64,000 nt of DNA from Sorangium cellulosum (lineage in GTDB: Bacteria; Myxococcota_A; Polyangia; Polyangiales; Polyangiaceae): assembly GCF_004135735.1 (NCBI RefSeq), contig NZ_CP012670.1, positions 11,116,501 through 11,180,500 of the forward strand, given 5' to 3'. Position 1 is the stretch's first letter. The number at the start of each line of letters is the position of its first letter. Positions 55,295 through 63,186 of this stretch are shown one piece after another. The notes beneath the pieces were generated by a model. That model saw only the letters and a program-made list of their open reading frames with translations. It did not search any database and had not been told where the DNA came from. The position numbers were made by a program, and so were the translations under genes.

Positions 55295-56335
55295 ATGTCC
55301 ACATCTAACCTAGATTCAAAGTCCAGTGAAGAGCTCACCCCCGTGCGCTGGGGCGTCCTCGGGGCGAGCAGCTTCGCGTTGAACGTCAGCCTGCCCGGGA
55401 TGAAGCGGGGGCCCCTCACCCAGCTCGCCGCGCTGGCGTCGCGCGACATCGGCAAGGCGCGCGACGCCGCGCGGTCGCTCGGGATCCCGAGGGCGTACGG
55501 CAGCTACGAAGAGCTGCTCGACGATCCGGAGATCGATGCCATCTACAACCCGCTGCCCAACCACCTGCACGTGGAGTGGACGGCGCGCGCGGCCCGCGCC
55601 GGCAAGCACGTCCTGTGCGAAAAGCCAGTCGCGCTCAGCGCCAGGGACGCCGAGACGCTGGTCGCCGTGCAGCGCCAGACGGGCAAGCTGATCGCCGAAG
55701 CGTTCATGATCCGCAACCACCCGCAGTGGCATCAGGCCAGGGACTGGGTGCGAAGCGGCCAGATCGGCGACCTGGTCAGCGTCCAGGCGGCGTTCTCGTT
55801 CTTCAACCGCGACGCCGCCAACATTCGGAACAGGAAGGACGCCGGGGGCGGCGCGCTCTACGACATCGGCTGCTACGCGGTGAACACGTCGCGCTTCCTG
55901 TTCGGACGCGAGCCCGCGCGGGCGATAGCGCTCCTCGAGCGCGATCCCGACTTCGGCACCGATCGCTTGACCTCGGGCCTGCTCGACTACGGCGGCGCGC
56001 ACCTGACGTTCACGTGCAGCACGCAGGCGGTGGCCTACCAGCGCGTGAACGCGTTCGGCACCAAGGGCCGCATCGAGCTCGAGATTCCATTCAACGCCCC
56101 CGCCGACCAGCCGTGCAAGATCTTCCTCGATGACGGCTCGGCGCTGAACGGCAGCTCGGCCAAGATCACCACGTTCTCCGCGGTCGACCAGTACCACCTG
56201 CAGAGCGAGGCGTTCTCGCGCGCCATCCGCACGGGGGGCCCCATCGAGAACCCGATCGAGGTCGCGGTCGGCAACATGCGGGTCATCGACGCGCTCGTCC
56301 GTTCCGCCGAGAGCGGGCGCTGGGAGAAGATCTAG
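55295..56335 (+). CDS. Gfo/Idh/MocA family oxidoreductase
   Basis: The 346-residue product has a Rossmann N-terminus (VRWGVLGASSFALNVSLPGM), the EKP signature HVLCEKPVALSARDAE, and a C-terminal alpha/beta domain with GGGALYDIGCYAVNTSRFLF. It resembles glucose-fructose oxidoreductase/D-xylose 1-dehydrogenase-type enzymes, NAD(P)-dependent and acting on sugars. No export signal is visible, so it should be cytoplasmic. It lies between GH43 and the DUF1592 gene; a role in arabinose or xylose oxidation is inferred from position. The ATG at 55295 begins after a weak GCGAGGCG ribosome-binding site. Confidence 0.87.
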   Translation: MSTSNLDSKSSEELTPVRWGVLGASSFALNVSLPGMKRGPLTQLAALASRDIGKARDAARSLGIPRAYGSYEELLDDPEIDAIYNPLPNHLHVEWTARAARAGKHVLCEKPVALSARDAETLVAVQRQTGKLIAEAFMIRNHPQWHQARDWVRSGQIGDLVSVQAAFSFFNRDAANIRNRKDAGGGALYDIGCYAVNTSRFLFGREPARAIALLERDPDFGTDRLTSGLLDYGGAHLTFTCSTQAVAYQRVNAFGTKGRIELEIPFNAPADQPCKIFLDDGSALNGSSAKITTFSAVDQYHLQSEAFSRAIRTGGPIENPIEVAVGNMRVIDALVRSAESGRWEKI

Positions 56336-56500
56336 CGGCGCCCCGCGGGGGCACGGGGGCGTCACCGGGCCACGGCCAGCCGTCGCCCCGCATGCGCTGT
56401 GACGCGCCCCCCGCTCTTCTCGACGCGGCGCTCCGGAGCCGCTCCGCCAGCATTGTTATCCATCGGGCTCGGTGGATCGCAGTTGGCCGGCTACTTTTGT

Positions 56501-56527
56501 TTGACGAACCGTATGTGAGCGTTCACA
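56501..56527 (+). promoter_or_regulatory. LacI-type operator/promoter module B
   Basis: TTGACG at 56501 is followed 13 nt later by TGTGAGCGTTCACA at 56514-56527, with GCCCTGGA at 56553 downstream. It lies in the 461-base gap before the DUF1592/DUF1552 gene pair, in a locally AT-rich patch. Compared with modules A and C, the ATG position is lost (TCCACG). The rest of the gap contains repeated CATCGCAT and no gene. Confidence 0.8.
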
Positions 56528-56796
56528 ATTGCCTGAGGGTTGCTTCCGCTTCGCCCTGGATGGGTCGTCCACGCCATCCAGGCAACCGGGGGGCGGCGGC
56601 CGTCAAATCATCGCATCATCGCATCGTCCCGGCTGAGATTGATTTATAGAAGGTGGTGAGCCGAAGCGGGGCTGGGCCCACCGGTCGGATCACTCGTCAA
56701 GCCAGGGGAGAGACCTACAGCACCGGTTCACCTGCCGTAGCCCAGAGGGTGCTGGAATCCTTCGCGCAGCAGCGCGGACTCGCCAGGAGGTATCGT

Positions 56797-58662
56797 GTGA
56801 ATCGATCTGCGTCATTGGCCTCCGCTCAGGGAGGTGTTCGCGCCGCGGTGGAGCGCGCTCTCGGCAGAAGCCGGGGGCGCCGTGAGGGTCCATATCGCGC
56901 AGCCGCAATCATGGATGTTTGCGTTCACGATCGATTCCCGAGCGTCGCGTGCAATCGACCGCGAGCGGAAACATCCACTCGCGGCGAGGTGGGCGCCCGG
57001 CTGCGAGGTGTCGTCGCGGCAGCGTCGCTCCTCGTTGCAGGGTGCGTGGGCGATATCGGCGGGGGAGCAGCCCCCTCGAGTGGAGGCGCGAACCCCTCGA
57101 GTGGAGGCGCGAACCCCTCGAGTGGAGGCGGCGCGAGCCCCTCGGGCGGCGGCGCGTGCAACCCGCGGCTGGAACGAAGGGTCGTGCTGCTCGCCGACCT
57201 GCAGTTCACGAACGCCATCCGGGACCTCCTGGGAGAGGCGGCCATCGAGCCGGACCATGCGCCGGACGCGCGCACGAAGCCGTTTGCCAAGAAGGGCGTG
57301 GTGGCCGGGACCTCCCTCGTCCATGCGCGGCTCGCGAGGGCCACCTATGCGGCCGAGAGCATCGAGGGGCGCTTCGAGCAGGTGACGGGCTGCGCTCCTG
57401 ACGGGGACGACGCCTGCGCCAAGGCGTTCCTGACGCGGTTCGCGCAGCGGGCGTTCCGCCGACCGATGGACGCGGCGGAGCTCGACAACCTGTGGTCCGT
57501 GTACGGCCTCGGGAGAGAGACGAGCTACGAGCGCGGCGTCTCGCTCGCCGTCGAGGCGATCCTCGCGTCCCCCTCGTTCTCGTACCGCACCGAGCTCGGC
57601 GACGCCGCGGACGGCGACATCGTGAAGCTGACGGCGCACGAGACCGCGAGCGAGCTCGCGTTCTTCCTGACGGACAGCCTGCCGGACGAGGAGCTCGCCG
57701 CCGCCGCCGACTCCGGCGCCCTGAACGACCCGGACGAGCTGACGCGCCAGGTCGAGCGCCTGCTGGAGAAGCCCGAGACGCGCCGCAGCCTGAGCACCAC
57801 GCTGATCGCGGCGTGGGGCCTCAGCAACCTGTTCGGCACGGTCAAGGATCCAGGGCTGTTCCCCGAGTACACCCCCGCCCTCCAGGCGAGCATGTTCCAC
57901 GAGACCGAGCTCCTCCTGGACGAGCTCCTGTGGAACCGCGGCGCGGACGTGTCGACCTTGCTCACCTCGAGGGAGACGTTCGTGAACGGCCCGCTCGCGG
58001 AGGTCTATGGCGTGGAGCACGCGGGCGCAGAGCCCGAGGAGTTCGCGAAGGTGACGCTGCCGGCCGACGAGCGCGCCGGGGTCCTCACGCAGCCCGGCCT
58101 GCTCGCGGCGCTCTCCCGGACCGACAACACGAGCGTCGTCGCGCGAGGGCTCTTCGTGCGCGGCGCGCTGCTCTGCCTGGACAAGATCCCTTCGCCCCCG
58201 GAGGCGCTCGCCGGCGCGATTCAGGACCTGCTCGCGGCCGACATGACCGAGCGCGAGCGCGCCGACGCGCGCGCCGGGAACGCCTCCTGCGCGGGGTGTC
58301 ACCGCCAGTTCGACCCGTTCGGCCTGCTGCTCGAGCACTACGATCCGGTCGGTCGATACCGGGTCACCCTCGACGGGGAGCCCATCGACGGGCGCGTCGA
58401 TCTGACCGGCCTGGGCGACCTCGAGGGGGTCTACTCGAGCGCCGTCGAGCTCGCCGACGCCGTCGCCGAGACCGACGGGTTCGCCGCCTGCGTCGCGCGG
58501 CACCTCTTGACCTACGGCACGGACGACGAGGCGCTCTCGCCCCGCGACTGCCAGGTCGGGCGCGTGATCGCGGCGCTGCCAGAGGGGCAGCGCACCCTTC
58601 CCAACCTCGTGAAAGCCATCGCGGTATCACCGGCGCTGACCGAGCGCGCCAAGGAGGAATGA
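56797..58662 (+). CDS. DUF1592/DUF1588/DUF1585 secreted haem-type protein
   Basis: From the GTG at 56797 (perfect AGGAGG 6 nt upstream) the product has 621 residues. A lipobox (ASLLVAGCVG) appears only at about residue 82, so a later GTG at 56989 giving an 18-residue signal is an alternative start. After a Ser/Gly repeat linker (GGANPSS units) come the DUF1587/1595-like start (VVLLADLQFTNAIRDLLGEA), DUF1592, and DUF1588 with a haem c motif (CAGCHRQFDPFG). DUF1585 closes it (LTYGTDDEALSPRD). Such proteins, common in planctomycetes and myxobacteria, pair with DUF1552. Function is unknown, probably redox at the cell surface. It is preceded by operator module B. Confidence 0.85.
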   Translation: MNRSASLASAQGGVRAAVERALGRSRGRREGPYRAAAIMDVCVHDRFPSVACNRPRAETSTRGEVGARLRGVVAAASLLVAGCVGDIGGGAAPSSGGANPSSGGANPSSGGGASPSGGGACNPRLERRVVLLADLQFTNAIRDLLGEAAIEPDHAPDARTKPFAKKGVVAGTSLVHARLARATYAAESIEGRFEQVTGCAPDGDDACAKAFLTRFAQRAFRRPMDAAELDNLWSVYGLGRETSYERGVSLAVEAILASPSFSYRTELGDAADGDIVKLTAHETASELAFFLTDSLPDEELAAAADSGALNDPDELTRQVERLLEKPETRRSLSTTLIAAWGLSNLFGTVKDPGLFPEYTPALQASMFHETELLLDELLWNRGADVSTLLTSRETFVNGPLAEVYGVEHAGAEPEEFAKVTLPADERAGVLTQPGLLAALSRTDNTSVVARGLFVRGALLCLDKIPSPPEALAGAIQDLLAADMTERERADARAGNASCAGCHRQFDPFGLLLEHYDPVGRYRVTLDGEPIDGRVDLTGLGDLEGVYSSAVELADAVAETDGFAACVARHLLTYGTDDEALSPRDCQVGRVIAALPEGQRTLPNLVKAIAVSPALTERAKEE

Positions 58663-60095
58663 CTGTGCGCTACAACCTGTCTTATGCATGGTCTCGCCGC
58701 CGCTTCCTGCAGGGCATCGGCGCCGCCGCGGGGCTCGTCACGGTGCTCAAGGGCCTCGAGTCCGCCGCGGAGGGCGCGACGGCCCCGAAGCGCCTCCTGA
58801 TCGTGCAGCGCCCGGTCGGCACCGTGTACCAGAACTTCTGGCCGAACGGGAGCGGGGCCGACTTCACCCTCTCTCGCATCCTCGATCCGTTCGCGTCGAT
58901 GAAAGATCGCATGATCGTGATGCGCGACCTGAAGCTGCCCTTCGAGGGGTCCGTCGGCGGCGGCCACGAGCGCGGAACGGTGCTGATGACCACGGGGCAG
59001 CGCACCAAGAAGCTGTATCCGGGCAACGGCGGCGACGACCCGGTGGCCGAGGGGCCGAGCATCGACCAGCTGCTCGTGCGGCAGTCGCCCGAGCTCCAGG
59101 GCACCCCGATCGCGTCGCTCCAGATCTCTTGCGACAAGCGCGCCGACACGCCGGAGGTGTCCACGCGCCACATGTCCTACTCGGGCCCGAGCGCGCCGAT
59201 GACGCCCTACTACCAGCCGCTCGACGCGTACCGGCGGGTGTTCGGCACGCTGATGCCGGGCGGCCCGACGGACGACAACCTGGACGCCTTGACCCGGGCG
59301 CGCCTGGAGAAGAAGAGCGTGCTCGACTTCGCGATGAAGGACCTGAAGCGCCTCGAGGGCCTCGCGCCGAGCTCGCAGCGGGAGTCGCTGGAGGCGCACG
59401 CCGCCGCCATCCGCGAGGTGGAGAAGGAGTTCGACGCGGACCCGAGGGACCCCGCGTCCTGCGGCGTCGCGGAGGCGCCCGAGACGATCGACGTGAGCGA
59501 GCACATCGATCCCTACGAGAGCTCGCACGTCGTCAAGGAGCGCGACGACGTGAAGCACGCGCGCATCGGCACCCTGCATTTCGCGGTGGTCAAGGCGGCC
59601 TTCCGCTGCGACCTGACACGCGTGGTCACGTTCCAGTGGGCGCCTGGCACGAACCACGTGAGCTTCGGCGAGCTGTGGCCCCCGGACGCCGCCATCTACA
59701 AGGTGCACCACACCACGAGCCACGACCCCGACACGCGCGACACGCTCGAGTTCCTCACGCGCGTGGAAGAGTTCTACGCCCGCCACGTCGCCGGCTTCCT
59801 GCAGCAGCTCGCGGACACCGACGACGTGGCCGGCGGGAAGCTGCTCGACAGCACGCTGGTCCCGTACATCACGGAGGTCGGCACCCGGACCCACAACTGG
59901 GACAACATGCCGTGGGTGCTGTTCGGCGGCGAAGGCACCGGGCTGCGCGGCGGCCAGGTGTGGACCAACGGCAATCGCGGCCTCCGCTCCACCAACGACG
60001 TCTGGATGGCGATCGCGCGCGCCTTCGATGCTCCGGATCTCGTGCTCGGGGACAACGACCTGCACACCACGCCGGTCGAGGGGCTGTTCGGGTGA
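58659..60095 (+). CDS. DUF1552 protein with Tat signal
   Basis: The 478-residue product begins with a twin-arginine-type signal (WSRRRFLQGIGAAAGLV). The DUF1552 (sulfatase/DUF1501-like alkaline-phosphatase-fold) body follows: KRLLIVQRPVGTVYQNFWPN, HERGTVLMTTGQ, TRVVTFQWAPGTNHVSFGEL and HNWDNMPWVLFGGE. ATG 58659 overlaps the previous stop (ATGA); the GTG at 58665 has better spacing to the AAGGAGG at 58651-58657 and may be the actual start. It is an obligate partner of the DUF1592 protein; Tat export implies folding with a cofactor before transport. Confidence 0.87.
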   Translation: MTVRYNLSYAWSRRRFLQGIGAAAGLVTVLKGLESAAEGATAPKRLLIVQRPVGTVYQNFWPNGSGADFTLSRILDPFASMKDRMIVMRDLKLPFEGSVGGGHERGTVLMTTGQRTKKLYPGNGGDDPVAEGPSIDQLLVRQSPELQGTPIASLQISCDKRADTPEVSTRHMSYSGPSAPMTPYYQPLDAYRRVFGTLMPGGPTDDNLDALTRARLEKKSVLDFAMKDLKRLEGLAPSSQRESLEAHAAAIREVEKEFDADPRDPASCGVAEAPETIDVSEHIDPYESSHVVKERDDVKHARIGTLHFAVVKAAFRCDLTRVVTFQWAPGTNHVSFGELWPPDAAIYKVHHTTSHDPDTRDTLEFLTRVEEFYARHVAGFLQQLADTDDVAGGKLLDSTLVPYITEVGTRTHNWDNMPWVLFGGEGTGLRGGQVWTNGNRGLRSTNDVWMAIARAFDAPDLVLGDNDLHTTPVEGLFG

Positions 60096-60348
60096 GCGCA
60101 GGCGTCAGGGGTGGGAGATCGTAGAGCTCTCGCCGGCGCCCCGCCGCTCGTGGGACGCGCCGGACGGGCCAGCGGGCGCCCCCATCCCCGGCGTCCGCCC
60201 CGCGGCCGCGTATCAAAGCTGCATTCTCATGATTGACATCGCGAGCTCGCTGGCACCTCCTATCAGGGCGAGCAGGCGCCTGCCACGCAGGCTCGAAGCT
60301 CTCGTCTGACGTCGATTCCATGGGCGAAGAGACCCGCGCTCATGGTTC

Positions 60349-61947
60349 GTGGATCGCTCGACGAAGCGCCGCGGAGCTCTGGAGGACTCGCCCATCTCGC
60401 GCACCTGCTCCCGTCTCGCACTCCCTTCCCTGCTCGCACTCCTTTGCTCGTTCGCCTGTACGGCCGAGGAGGGCGCCGATGGCTCGGCCTCGCCGGCCGG
60501 AGGCGGCTCGCGCGCCGCTCCGAGCGCGCAATCGACCGGCGCGGCAGGGAGCGGCGGCGCCGTGTCGCCCGAGGCCCCGGGGAGCGGCGGCGCCGGCGCT
60601 CCCGCGGGGGCCGGCGCCTCGGGCGGCGCCGGCGCGGGCGGAGGAGCCAGCGTGCCCGCCGACTGCTCTCCGATCGAGGCGGCCGGCTTCGACCTTTGCA
60701 CCTCGGGCCATGATTTCTGCGGCGCAGTCTTCCAGGACGGGAGCGGCTGCACGGCGGTGTGCAACGCCGCGGGCCTCGCCTGCGAGTCCGCCCACGAGAA
60801 CCTCGACGGGAGCTGCGGCGCCGACGAGGCGCGCCCGCCCGTGCCGTGCGACTCGGGGCACCAGTCCGATTACTGCCTGTGCCGCGGGCTCGCGCGCGGT
60901 ACGGCCAGCAGCTCCGCGAGCGGCGCTGCGGGCACCGGCGGCGAAGGCAGCGGCGCCGGAGGCAGCGGCGGCTCGGGCGGCAGCGGCGGTTCAGGCGCAG
61001 GGGGCTCGGGCGGCGACGGCACGACGTCCGACTGCAACCGCCTGACGGGCGGGGCGCTCATCGAGGTGAACAAGAATGGATCGGGGGATTTCACCTCGGT
61101 CCAGGCCGCGATCAACAGCGTCCCCAGGTCGAACACGACGCCCACCCTCCTTCGCATCGCCCCCGGGACCTACTCCGAGAAGCTCGTCGTCGACCGCCCC
61201 CACGTGACGCTCTGCGGTCAGGCGGGTCGGGCGGAGACGACCGTGCTCACCTACGGCGACAGCGCGAGCACCCCGAACGGCCAGGGGGGCACGCTGGGCA
61301 CCTCCGGGAGCTACAGCGTCCACATCTCCGCGAGCGACGTCTCGGTCGAGAACATCACCTTCGCCAACAGCACGGGTCCAGGGGTGCAGGCCGTGGCGCT
61401 CCTCGTCTCCGGTCACCGCGTGCAGTTCCGTCACTGCCGGGCCCTCGGTCACCAGGACACGCTGTATGTGAAGGGCGGGACGCAGTACTTCAGGGATTGC
61501 TACATCGAGGGCACGGTCGACTTCATTTTCGGCGGCGCCACGGCCGTCTTCGAGGGCTGCACGATCCACAACGTCGCCAGCGGGACGGCGATCACGGCGC
61601 CGAGCACGGACCAGGGGACCCCTTTCGGGATCGTGTTCCTCGGAGGGCGGGCCACGGCGGCCGGATCGATCAGGCCCGGCTCGATCGCCCTCGGTCGCAA
61701 CTGGAGACCCTACGGCGCGACCACCTACCTCGGAACCGAGCTCGGCGCGCACATCGCGCCCAGAGGGTGGGTCCCCATGGGCAGCAACACGCTCGCCACG
61801 GCGCGCTTCGCCGAGTACCAGACCACGGGGCCCGGCGCGAAGCCGAGCGAGCGCGCCCCGGAGTCCAGCCAGCTCAGCGCGGCCGAGGCTGCTCGGTATA
61901 CGGTCGAGAACATGCTCGCTCCATGGACGCCCACGTTCGCGGAGTGA
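60349..61947 (+). CDS. Pectinesterase (CE8) with N-terminal Cys-rich domain
   Basis: The 532-residue product (GTG start) has a signal (PSLLALLCSFAC) and a long Gly/Ser/Ala linker. A Cys-rich domain lies at about 103-185, with CTAVCNAAGLACESAHENLD and RPPVPCDSGHQSDYCLC. A second Gly/Ser linker and the pectin methylesterase beta-helix from about 235 follow. The catalytic motifs are GHQDTLY, YIEGTVDFIFG (acid Asp) and LGRNWRPY. It removes methyl esters from homogalacturonan outside the cell. No TGTGA-type operator was found immediately upstream; a TTGACA at 60233 is a candidate -35. Confidence 0.9.
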   Translation: MDRSTKRRGALEDSPISRTCSRLALPSLLALLCSFACTAEEGADGSASPAGGGSRAAPSAQSTGAAGSGGAVSPEAPGSGGAGAPAGAGASGGAGAGGGASVPADCSPIEAAGFDLCTSGHDFCGAVFQDGSGCTAVCNAAGLACESAHENLDGSCGADEARPPVPCDSGHQSDYCLCRGLARGTASSSASGAAGTGGEGSGAGGSGGSGGSGGSGAGGSGGDGTTSDCNRLTGGALIEVNKNGSGDFTSVQAAINSVPRSNTTPTLLRIAPGTYSEKLVVDRPHVTLCGQAGRAETTVLTYGDSASTPNGQGGTLGTSGSYSVHISASDVSVENITFANSTGPGVQAVALLVSGHRVQFRHCRALGHQDTLYVKGGTQYFRDCYIEGTVDFIFGGATAVFEGCTIHNVASGTAITAPSTDQGTPFGIVFLGGRATAAGSIRPGSIALGRNWRPYGATTYLGTELGAHIAPRGWVPMGSNTLATARFAEYQTTGPGAKPSERAPESSQLSAAEAARYTVENMLAPWTPTFAE

Positions 61948-61969
61948 GCGCGCCTCCCACGGGGCGCGC
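61948..61969 (+). terminator. Stem-loop after the pectinesterase gene
   Basis: A 7-bp perfect stem GCGCGCC/GGCGCGC with an 8-nt loop starts right after the stop codon, in the short gap before the convergent regulator gene. Confidence 0.45.
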
Positions 61970-61986
61970 CGGCCTCTCCGCATCCG

Positions 61987-62000
61987 TGTGAACGATCACA
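61987..62000. promoter_or_regulatory. Weak LacI-type operator-like palindrome
   Basis: TGTGAACGATCACA keeps the TGTGA....TCACA half-sites of the three strong operators but lies between the 3' ends of the pectinesterase and regulator genes, with no promoter box. It could be an auxiliary operator for looping or a chance match. Confidence 0.35.
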
Positions 62001-62019
62001 CCGTCGCTGGACGCCGGGC

Positions 62020-63078
62020 TCACCGGCGCCTGGGGACCGCGGTGCTCTTGCGCAGGATCAGCTCGGACTCGACCACGATGCGCGACCAGGAGCGCTCGCC
62101 GCTCTCGATCCGCTCGAGCAGGAGATGGAGGCACCGGCGCCCGAGCTCGGAGAAATCCTGCCGGACGGTGGTGAGGGGAGGCGTGAAATACGCCGACTCC
62201 GGGATGTCGTCGAAGCCGACGATGCTGATGTCCCGCGGCACCTCGCGCCCGCTCTCGTGGAGGAAGCGGAGCAGGCCGAGCGCCATCTGGTCGTTGGCCA
62301 CGAACACGGCGGTGACGTCCGGCGAGCGCAGGAGCCGCGGGGCGAGCTCGTAGCCGGAGCGCGCGCTCCAGTCGCCGCGCAGGAGCGGCGGCACCTCGGC
62401 GCCGGCGGCCTCCAGCGCCCCGCGCCAGCCGTCGATGCGCTGATCGGCCTCGAGCCAGTCGGGCGGGCCGGCGATGTGCCACACCGTCCGGTGGCCCAGG
62501 TCGAGGAGGTGGCGCGTCGCCGCGGCGGCGCCGCCGAGCTGGTCGACGGCGACCACCGGGACCGAATCGTCCGGCCCCCCCTCGACGGCGACGACCGGAA
62601 CGTCGGACGTGACGTGGCGGAGCGCGTCGACCGTCGACCGCTGCGGGGCGATGACGACGATGCCGTCCACCCGCTGATCGCACAGCCGCTGCACCGCCGC
62701 CACCACCGGCCCGCGGCTGAGCCCCTTCAGGCTGGCGATGCTGACGCCGTAGCCGGCGTCGTGCGCCGCCTCCTCGACCCCGAGGAGCGTCGACGCGGGA
62801 CCGTAATGCGTCGTGTCGAAGCTGACCACGCCCAGCGACCTCGATCGCCCGGTGACGAGCGCCTGCGCCACCGAGCTCGGGCGGTAGTCGAGCTGGCGAA
62901 TCGCGTCCAGCACCCGCTCCCGCGTGTCGCGGCGCACGTGCGGGCTGTCGTGCAGCACCCGCGAGACCGTCTGATAGGAAACGCCCGCGAGCTTGGCCAC
63001 GTCGACCATCACCGCGGCCCGGCGCCCGCCTCGCTTGACGCGGGGCTCCGGAGGAGACCCGCCAGCCTTGTCATCCAT
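62020..63078 (-). CDS. LacI-family transcriptional regulator (probable arabinose-type repressor)
   Basis: The 352-residue product has a LacI HTH at about 25-47 (VDVAKLAGVSYQTVSRVLHD) with the hinge helix YRPSSVAQALVTGRS. A periplasmic-binding-like effector domain follows (TRSLGVV-type start, VFVANDQMALGLLRFLHES, ISIVGFDDIPESAYFTPPLT). It has a 24-residue basic extension before the HTH; the start ATG 63078 lacks a clear ribosome-binding site. It is divergent from ribulokinase, with operator module C 50 bases from its start, so it likely represses both and is autoregulated. Effector (L-arabinose or a derivative) is inferred from the neighbours. Confidence 0.9.
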   Translation of the reverse strand: MDDKAGGSPPEPRVKRGGRRAAVMVDVAKLAGVSYQTVSRVLHDSPHVRRDTRERVLDAIRQLDYRPSSVAQALVTGRSRSLGVVSFDTTHYGPASTLLGVEEAAHDAGYGVSIASLKGLSRGPVVAAVQRLCDQRVDGIVVIAPQRSTVDALRHVTSDVPVVAVEGGPDDSVPVVAVDQLGGAAAATRHLLDLGHRTVWHIAGPPDWLEADQRIDGWRGALEAAGAEVPPLLRGDWSARSGYELAPRLLRSPDVTAVFVANDQMALGLLRFLHESGREVPRDISIVGFDDIPESAYFTPPLTTVRQDFSELGRRCLHLLLERIESGERSWSRIVVESELILRKSTAVPRRR

Positions 63079-63114
63079 CGGGCGGGAGGATAGTCGCCGG
63101 CGGACGATTTGGAA

Positions 63115-63141
63115 TTGACATTGGAATTGTGAACGTTCACA
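63115..63141 (+). promoter_or_regulatory. LacI-type operator/promoter module C
   Basis: TTGACA at 63115 is followed 13 nt later by the perfect palindrome TGTGAACGTTCACA at 63128-63141, with GCCCTGGA at 63170 and the ribulokinase ATG at 63187. The operator would cover the spacer and -10 region, a repressing position. The divergent regulator starts at 63078. Confidence 0.85.
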
Positions 63142-63186
63142 TTGATCTCCGGGCTGCCGCTCCGGCTTTGCCCTGGACCGGGTGTC

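Noticed and set aside
60233..60250. Fourth LacI-type promoter upstream of pectinesterase (TTGACA plus GCGAGCTCGC palindrome)
   Set aside because: The palindrome starts 8 nt after the TTGACA start instead of 13 and does not match TGTGA-N4-TCACA, so it was not assigned to the regulon.
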